DNA of 64,000 nucleotides from NCBI GenBank assembly GCA_015680685.1, contig MNCI01030582.1:533692-597691 (forward strand). Direction: 5' to 3'. The notes beneath the pieces were generated by a model, which was not told where the DNA came from, did no database searches, and saw only the letters and a list, made by a program, of their open reading frames with translations. Of this stretch, positions 56,439-64,000 are shown one piece after another. Made by a program: the position numbers and the translations under genes. How positions within the stretch are numbered: the stretch's first letter is position 1; each line of letters starts with the position of its first letter. The DNA comes from Gnetum montanum. Lineage: Eukaryota > Streptophyta > Gnetopsida > Gnetales > Gnetaceae.

Positions 56439-59044
56439 GTTTGATTTTGAGTACATTGCTCTACTTGATCTTCTTTACCTTTATTTTTATTTCTTCTACT
56501 TGGTTCAAAAATTCTTCTCTTAGTAAATGGATTAGAAATGACATTTGGAGGCCTGGAAGTAGTTAATCTTTCTTTTGATCATAGACTATATCTATTTTCT
56601 TCATTGTTATTACGGTTTTCATCTAATGATATATCCTCTTCAAAACTTGATAGGGAAGAGGTATCACTAGATCCATTGTTAGAAGATTTTCTTGAACACT
56701 AGATAACTCATTATTTGATTCAATATCAAGGAAGTTAGACATAGCAAAATCATTTTCACCCTCATATTCTACTAACTTAGTATCTTAATGCTTATGTTTC
56801 CTATTTTTCTTTTCCTTCTTGATTTTAACCTTTACCAAAGCCTTTTCCAGTTTCATACTTTGTTGGATAAATCTCTCATTAACTGTCCCTTTTCAAATTC
56901 TCTACTTTCTAACTCATGCTCTATCTTAATATGAGGTGGACCTGATAATGCATTAAGTTGAGAAAAATCTTGCATAGAAATCATCATTTTTTCTTCTCTT
57001 TTTTGAGTTGTAACAATCTCTTCATGATGCAATTTCAACTATTTTTCTAATTTTATAGCTTCACTAAAGTTGTCATTCAATGTTAGTAAGTTTGGAGTTC
57101 TCCTTAACCAGATTGAAATATTAGGATTCACAACCTTAAGATAAGTATCTCTAAGAATTTTTTCTGATGGTCTACACTATCTTTGAAAGAGCCCACAAAT
57201 GCATTGAAATTTAATGTTGCAATCCATAATTGACTCTTTAACTGCTTGCTTAGCTTGTACTAGCCCAAAGTATAATTGTTGTTGATCCAATTAATTGTTA
57301 AACTAGGCCAAGAAAAGACCCTTCATATCATCCCAACTTATAATACTATTACTTGACAAGTTTAAATACCAAATCTAAAGCCATCTCTTTTAAATTTTCT
57401 ACAAACAACCTACAAGCTTGATTTTGGTGTTGAACATTTGCATGAACCAAAGCTAACTCAAATAAGTGAATGTATTCATTAGCTAAGTAAGCTTCTATAA
57501 GAATAAAAGGCTCAAGAAAATATTTACAAAGTACCTTAGGAATATCATTGTAGTTTTGAAATCCTAATGATGTAACTCTTTGTTAAGGATTTTTCATCCT
57601 ATTAGAATTCCTTTTGATTGATGAACTCTTATATTTCTTTGAACTTCTCTTATAGACTAATAAAGCAAATAGAAGAGTTGATTTTTTTATTCCTTTGGTT
57701 TTTACTCAACTACCTGTTCCAAACTTAAGAACCCTTTTCTATTCTTGTTTTGCATGAACCAAAGCTAACTCAAATAAGTGAATGTATTCATTAGCTAAGT
57801 AAGCTTCTATAAGAATAAAAGGCTCAAGAAAATATTTATAAAGTACCTTAGGAATATCATTGTAGTTTTGAAATCCTAATAATGTAACTCTTTGTTAAGG
57901 ATTTTCCATCCTATTAGAATTCCTTTTGATTGATGAACTCTTATATTTATTTGAACTTCTCTTATAGACTAATAAACCAAATAGAAGAGTTGATTTTTTT
58001 TATTCCTCTGGTTTTTACTCAACTACCTATTCCAAACTTAAGAACCCTTTTCTATTCTTTTTTTGATGAATAATTTGTCTGATAGTCAAGAATTTCTTTG
58101 GAGCCTTTGAAATCTTCCAAACTATCAATCTATTCAGTCATTAACTAGCAATAGTATCTAATTCTTTCAAGCCCTTCTAATAACAAAAATAATTGTTTGT
58201 GTGCTAGGATTATGAGGCTTATGAACTTAGCTGATAAATTTCCCTCCTTCTAACAGCAAAAGAACTAATGATGATCATTTGGAACCATCAACATTATGGC
58301 ATCTGGTCTCATGACCTTTGAGATCATGGGATGAAAAGGTATTCTTCAAATAGGATTTAGGTGCTTGCTAGTCTTTGGCATCACCAAGACCTAGATACCT
58401 CCAAATAGACTAAGTGATTATGAAATGAACTAAACATGAGTATGTTTTTGTTGTTGTGAATGTTAAAATGGTTGGGTTGTGTGTGAAACTATAGTTGGCT
58501 ATTGATGAGTGGCAAGGTACCCCCTATGTCCAACCATATCAATCACAAGTATTCATGCATGATCCAGTTGAATTCCATGGATGGGACAATTTGTGACATC
58601 TAGATCATAGTTCATTGTCTTTCCACTTGGACTAGTGGTAGCTTTGTCATGTATGATTTAGTCCAAAGTAAGGCATATGATTCTTGATGTTGTTCTAGCC
58701 TTAGGCTACTCCTAATGACAATAAAGAAATAAATTATTTAACTAATTAGCAATAGAAAGTAAAGTCCAAACTATCCTATAGGTGATGAGTGTCCATGCCC
58801 AACTTTCCATACACATCCTAAACCCACATATCCACTACTCAGATTACTAAGTGCTATGCTACTAGGTGAACTAAGTAATAACAATGTTGGAATTACCAAG
58901 AGAATATGTGTTTACACTCAAAACTAGTCATGCACATTTCACCAATTCATTAATGTGCATGAAAATGCAAATATTAACTAAGTGCATGGAATATAAATTG
59001 CATTAAAATTAAATTTAATCTAAGTCAAAATGTTGTAATGAATA
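56435..59044. repeat. Tandem duplication, right copy
   Basis: It repeats 47384-49540: B gag (56439-58250), primer-site region with TAACAGCA in place of TAACACCA, B LTR stub (58270-58502) and T-F LTR. It is longer because of an internal 312-bp duplication and about 120 bp near 57140-57260 that the left copy lacks. B gag here is a pseudogene. Confidence 0.9.
57439..58070. repeat. 312-bp tandem duplication inside right copy
   Basis: Both units start TGCATGAACCAAAGCTAACT (57439 and 57751) and run through to AACCCTTTTCTATTCTT. The left copy at 48.27-48.59 kb has one unit, so this arose after the larger duplication. Confidence 0.92.
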
Positions 59045-59461
59045 AGAATCAATATTAATTTATTGTCATTCATAGAATGTGTCCAAGTACATTGCCACTC
59101 GAATAAGATGTTGTACAACTAACTTAGATCCACAATGCAGGCACTCATTGACTATTCTCTAAGATTATAGAATAAAACTATGTGAGTTTAGCTACTCCAT
59201 TGATCAAAGAATGCCATAAACATGGCTTTGAGCATGTATTTATAGATTTTATTGCTAGGTTGCATCGAAGAGGCCTTGTCAATGCATTTTTTTTGTTGAT
59301 GGGGCTACGTCACGAGGTCGCATCAATGGGTCCTCATCAACACAATAGCCTCAATGTAGCTACGTCAAAGAAACTACCTCGAAGTAATTTCCTTGAAGCA
59401 GCTGCATCGAAGTAGCTTCGTTAAAGCAGTTGCATCAACGCAACCAACTGATGCTTCATCA
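58503..59461 (-). repeat. 3' LTR of T-F
   Basis: This 959 bp LTR has plus-strand ends TGATGAGTGGCAAGG and GATGCTTCATCA. A minus-strand TATAAATA lies near 59242-59249. In place of the GATATC cluster it has repeats of GCATCGAAGTAGCTTCG and ACGTCAAAGAAACTACC (59300-59450). Confidence 0.9.
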
Positions 59462-59474
59462 TACCTCCATGATT
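59462..59474 (-). promoter_or_regulatory. Polypurine tract of T-F
   Basis: AATCATGGAGGTA on the minus strand, directly before the LTR, matches that of T-D. Confidence 0.75.
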
Positions 59475-61450
59475 GAATAAAAACTCATCCTTAGGTTAAT
59501 AAGATAGGACTAAGTTTTCTTTACAAAAATTGGGAATGATGGGATTATTGACTACCACTAACTACTGACTATCTTTGAGTGTCGCATTACAAAATTTTAT
59601 TCAAGTGGATGCATTACAAAATGACAAAATAACAAAAATATTGGATAGACATTGAAGATTACAAAATTTATAGAGGTCTTCAAAAATCTACTGAAGATGA
59701 TTCTTCTTATTGCCGCCAGTGATGGAAAACTTCCAACCTTGATTGTTATGTTGATGCTCCTCTAGTTATGTAGAACATTCATGAACGATGGACTACAATT
59801 TCCTCTCATCATCCCATGGATCTAGCAAACATGTGATGCTTGAGCTACTATCTTGTATGTGCTATGATTTGTCCATGGGCATATCCTTCATTGTCCCCAT
59901 CTTGGCTTTGTTTTCGTGCTTGGCCAAAGACCTTCTTCCTTAGGTGTTTCTTTTAGTATCACCTATAGTCACCAAAGTATCAACATTAGTTTTGGTAAAT
60001 TTTCCTTAATAATTAACCATTTTTGAATCCCTTAGTTTTCATTTAAGTACAAGGTGATGATAGAATACTATGCCCAAGGCTATGAGGTAATTAAAATCAT
60101 TAAGTTGTTCACATTATTTTGATCAATTACTATTAGTTACCATGATGTTTGAAAATAGGATGTTAGAAAAATTTCAAATCAGACATCCCTAGCCCCCATG
60201 ACTAATAAGCATAAATCCAAAAGCACACAAGTTTTCAAACAATTAAACCAAAGGTCTAATTTAAGAGATGGCTAAGAAATATTAATGGATATGGAAATAG
60301 AAAAGCAAGAGAAATTAATGAAATAGATGAGAAGTAGTCCTAAAATTATTCATAAATTCATAGAAACTATCATTGATGTTTTGGAAGATGTGAAGGTTAG
60401 TTCAAAGCCATGATCAACAAAAGTTATGCAAGTGGGTCCTTTCCAAAGTAGGCTCCTAGCATAATGCCCTTGCATAACCATTTCTATAGATGTTTTTGGA
60501 CACTCGAGAAGTTAAATGTAGACCATGCCTTTACTTTAAAAAACACAAAACTATTGTGGTTGGGATATTGCACTATACTAAACAAGACCAAAAGGCTCAT
60601 AATTGCATGTAATAGTGAGGTGAATAATTGGATGAGAAAGGATTGCAAAGATTAGGATGTAAGGTACTTAACCCTATTCACAATAGGTTCTTGTGATAAA
60701 TGTGATTAAAATGATCATCATACCTATCTGTCCAAGTTGAGACCAAGTCCATGCGATAAACAATAACCTCACATTGAAGTATCTTTTTTTACTGACCACC
60801 ATGAGTTCACAATCACCGCAAAGAACAATCATCACTCCAAAAAAGAAAAAAAGAAAAGAAGGAAGGAAGGACCTTATTTAGAGGAGCACCTTCAGGCATG
60901 GGTAACATGTCTTTCTAGCCCCATAAGCAGTGCTTATAGCTCATTATTGTATCTAAGGGGTGTTCTTTGAATTCCAATTATTATTTTTTCTCTCTTTTTT
61001 ATTTTGTTTTTATTTTTTTGGATTTTTTTGGTGTTTTCTATGGAAACTATACCATGCAAAGACATTTAGCTTCCTATTATTGGTCGATGGAGGAGTGATG
61101 ATATGTTCCAAGAGGAGTCATAAATGACATGAAGGAAAACAAGAAGAAAACCCAACAAATCACCTTGAGGTCACACCATTTTATTTTCATGAAAGAAGAA
61201 TCAAATTATTTCCATGAAAAAGACCTTTTATTTAGAGAACTAGAGGGATGGATGAGGTGGTCTCACTACTTTACACAATTACTTATCCAATCATCTTAAT
61301 AGCATAGAACCAAAACCCAACACATAGCTTTGACTTTTGCATCATGACTTGGCAACATTATTAATGGAAATATAAAAGACATTCATAAACATAAAGAAAA
61401 TGACTTAGGAAAAGAGAATATTATAAATAAATGAAAAGAAAAATATTAAG
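59475..61450 (-). other. Non-coding interior of T-F
   Basis: No domain is recognised. The minus strand from about 61360 to 60700 aligns with 34340-34980 of T-D (shared CCCATGCCTGAAGGT and purine tracts). I could not find the T-D small ORF here. Confidence 0.6.
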
Positions 61451-63860
61451 AAATGAAAAACATATGAATAATCAAAAAATTTTGAAAGACATAGGAAAAT
61501 GATAAAAAAATGTAAAACAAAAAAGGTGAAAAATACTTATTAGTTCTTAAACCAAGATGGGGCATCTCCCCCATGACTAATCTTATGGCCACACTTTTGG
61601 GAGATGGACTACACAATCCCCTGGTTATACACCACCATTTTCCCATCTATCACTATTATTGATTTAATTAATTGTGTGATAGCACATCTAACATTAGTGA
61701 TAGTCTCATTTATATCATTTAGTGATGTATCTTCATTTGGAATTTAGGGTAGTTTCATTTTGGGGGATCTAGATGTGTTTTCTTCTTCTTTTTGGTTTTC
61801 TATTTTAATTCTTGGGCCTCCATGTTTAATATCCTTTTCTAGTGTATAATTAGAGTGTAATATATTTGTATCTAAATCCTTTGTTTGGTCCATTTTCTTA
61901 AGTCTAGAACTAATAAGTAGATCAATTGCCTCCATGCATCTTTGAAACAATTTTATATTCTCATTTTCAAGCCACTAGGTATCTTCTGGTTTAGTGGCAA
62001 CTACATGGGCTAGTTTTTTCTCATACACTTATTCCTTAGCTTTGTTGTGGGTTGTTTTGGTAATTTTAATTTCCAACCCACAACTGCACCCTTTACTATT
62101 AGTAGTGATGCACGGATTCTTCTATCTCCCCATAGTCATAGGTTCATCATTTCTGTTAGGTGTTGGACCAATGATGGATGTTGGTCTTTACATATGATTA
62201 GAGGACATTGGTTGTGAAAGAAAGGATGTTGCACTTGATTAGCATTATGCTACTTTGGATGACTTAGTAGGTCTATGAGTGTTGTGCTTATGTGTGGGAA
62301 CCATCCTAAAGAAAGGATGTTTCCAAGATTGTGGTGGAGATCTACTGGCACTATCTTTTCTATGTATGTTCACAAAAAAAGTGGTATTTTCTTGTTGATG
62401 TCATGATGTTCAATCTTCTCATGTTGCTGGTGGTGACATATGATGGAGGGAAGTATGAGAATATTGATAATATGATGAAGGATGAGAGGTGTGAGCTGTT
62501 GATCCTTCAGAAGATGTCGCGGGTTGATGATATTTGGGAGAGTGGTAGTAGCGATTTGAAGTAGAGAAAGTAGAACCAATTGGGGAAACATGTTGTTGAA
62601 CATAATATCTATATAGGTTCGGCTAGTAGTGAGGGTATTTTTGGTTTGATGATGCCCTACCCCACGACTATGGGTTTTTCCAATATGTTGGATGATAGTG
62701 TTGAGGTTGGTAAGAAGTCCCACTAGGATAGTACAATTGGTTGTAGGACTATCTATAATTACCTTGTAAGAAAGCTAATTCCCTAGGCATTTTATTTTTT
62801 ATGAACTTGGAATTCAATGCAAAAACCCAATACTCATGTAGATGTAACATGACTATGCAATAGCCCTTCAGATGGTCATATATGCAGATGTCACATCCAC
62901 CATCTTCTTTAGTGGTTAAGTCTATAGCCTCTTCTTCTATAGCCATTTCCCCCTTCTGTTGATCAGTGTTCTTACTTGGTTCTTGGTTACTTTTCCTCCT
63001 TTTTTTGTGATCCCTTGATTTATTCTACACTACTATCTCCTCTATGATTTCTACACAAGTTGTAGGTTTCTCATTTATCCATTCTAACATCTTATCTAGC
63101 CTTGCCTAAAGTCTAGCAATAGACTATTGTATTGGCAAGGTTTGTTGTCAAATCACTTCATTGAGTGCTGCCTCTTTTTCCTTATCATGGATATGAACCC
63201 TCTTCTTTTAAAGAACTGGATCCTAGTGATATTTCTCAACATTCTCTAATTTACATAACTCTCCTTCTTTTGCCACATACTCGATTAGCATTTTGATCTA
63301 ATGGGTTCCTAGTACATATAATTGACCTTGAGCATACATCCCAAAGGTCTCTCTAGTTTGACTATGAAGCCCATCTATGAAGTGGAAAAGTTTCTCTTCT
63401 TGAGAGAAATCATGGCTTGGACATTTATTTAGTAGAGAATAGTATCTATCTAGGGCCATATCCAAGGGTTCATGTTGTTCTTGTTTCCATTCTTGGATTT
63501 TTTTCCTTAGGTTGGACACCCTTGCATTGATTTGATATTTCTCATTGAAGAGTCCTAGCATTGTGGACTATCAATGGATTGAATTTGGTTTAAACAATTT
63601 ATACCACACTTTGACTTTGCCTATTAGTATCCTAGGAAAGAGCTTAAGCTTTTTCCACCCACTTTCAATGTTTTATAAGGCATAGGCATCATGGAAGGTT
63701 GGTAAATGATGTTATGTATTTGAATCATAGCATCCCATAAATTTAGGAATATTATTCATATCAAGCCTAGGTAGGTGACTTTCCTTGCATTGCTTGTGAG
63801 GTATCTTAACTACCTCTGTGATCTACATCAGGCTCTTAGTGATCTACAAGGCTCTTATAA
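61451..63860 (-). pseudogene. gag: gag of T-F
   Basis: From 63860 leftward: EVVKIPHKQCKESHLPRLD, then LRKKIQEWKQEQHEPLDMA, LLNKCPSHDF and GLHSQTRETFGMYAQGQLY (63561-63298). An intact knuckle CDICIYDHLKGYC lies near 62895-62857, with a Pro/Tyr/Ser-rich region (62760-62350). A charged C-terminal part (61950-61744) ends near 61560 with HGGDAPSWF. Stops are frequent. It ends like T-D gag and does not run into a protease, unlike T-A. Confidence 0.8.
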
Positions 63861-64000
63861 GCTATCATAAAATAAATTTAGCTATCTTTGTTAAATACTA
63901 TGAATTGTTAAAGGTTCCTATTTTGTCCAATCACTTAGTCTATACAATCATTATAGTACATTACTTGTAACAAATAAAATTTCACAAAAACATTTGAGCA
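63861..64000 (-). repeat. 5' LTR of B, distal part
   Basis: It starts with GCTAT and matches the B 3' LTR from about 38690 (GGTTCCTATTTTGTCCAATC). It continues past the window edge. Confidence 0.85.

Larger units (their letters stand above)
58503..63860 (-). mobile_element. Gag-only family-T element T-F (5' end missing)
   Basis: A minus-strand element inserted in the B 5' LTR: 3' LTR 58503-59461, polypurine tract, non-coding interior and gag up to 63860. The sequence GCTAT flanks it on both sides (58498-58502, 63861-63865), as a target duplication would. Yet the 5' LTR and N-terminal gag are missing. No protease, RT or integrase is seen. Its interior aligns with T-D. Confidence 0.8.
38456..64000 (-). 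mobile_element. Ty3/gypsy element B (interrupted, runs off right edge)
   Basis: A minus-strand element: 3' LTR 38456-39772, polypurine tract, ~3.6 kb 3' region, integrase, RNase H, RT, archaeal-type RNase H, protease, gag, tRNA-Leu-type primer site, then the 5' LTR starting near 48785. That 5' LTR is broken at 49024 by T-F and resumes at 63861. The stretch 49025-63860 is therefore foreign to B: T-F, a tandem duplication and a viral insertion. Confidence 0.8.

Noticed and set aside
59182-59415. Plus-strand 77-codon frame
   Set aside because: It lies inside the minus-strand T-F LTR and is built from its ACGTCAAAG/GCATCGAAG repeats.
1-64000. Host protein-coding, tRNA or rRNA genes
   Set aside because: The only spliced gene seen is the antisense cargo of E1. 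tRNA-like words found are primer-binding sites.

Overview
This window looks like intergenic nuclear DNA from a plant with a large, slowly purged genome. A gymnosperm is my best guess, but the sequence does not prove it. I found no intact host gene, no rRNA or tRNA gene and no CRISPR array. Almost everything is layered LTR retrotransposon (Ty3/gypsy) sequence, plus one endogenous pararetrovirus (family Caulimoviridae). Nearly all reading frames carry stops or frameshifts, and several catalytic residues are lost.

Layout. (1) 1-3800, minus strand: 5' part of an Athila-like element (family T), with LTR, tRNA-Asp primer site, gag and the start of protease. (2) 3950-5627 and 24670-25120: an old tandem array of about 180-200 bp monomers around a palindrome, cut in two by the next element. 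Its right half leads into a decayed Tat-type pol (25.27-28.76 kb). (3) 5628-24664, plus strand: a 19 kb Tat-type element (E1) with LTRs, gag, protease, RT, two RNase H domains and integrase. Between protease and RT it carries, on the opposite strand, a spliced gene with its own TATA box and a domain resembling FCP1/NLI-interacting-factor phosphatases. A degraded second copy of part of that gene lies between integrase and the 3' LTR. Minisatellites sharing a TTAAACTAG word flank both copies. (4) About 29.47-38455, plus strand: an old family-T element (T-C) whose gag is split by T-D (31414-37936), a gag-only relative with a perfect 5-bp target duplication. (5) 38456 to beyond 64000, minus strand: element B, with tRNA-Leu-type primer site, gag, protease, an extra RNase H upstream of RT, RT, RNase H and integrase. 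Its 5' LTR is interrupted by T-F (58503-63860), another gag-only family-T member.

After T-F landed in B's LTR, about 2.2 kb covering B gag, the B LTR stub and part of the T-F LTR was tandemly duplicated (47384-49540 and 56435-59044). A nearly unit-length caulimovirid genome (about 49541-56424) sits in the first duplicate, 14 bp before the duplication junction. The inferred order of events is: array and Tat pol, then T-C and E1, then T-D and B, then T-F in B, then the tandem duplication, with the viral insertion before or after it.

The most unusual item is the antisense, intron-bearing phosphatase-like gene carried as cargo by E1. It sits where Tat/Ogre elements often have an intron between protease and RT.
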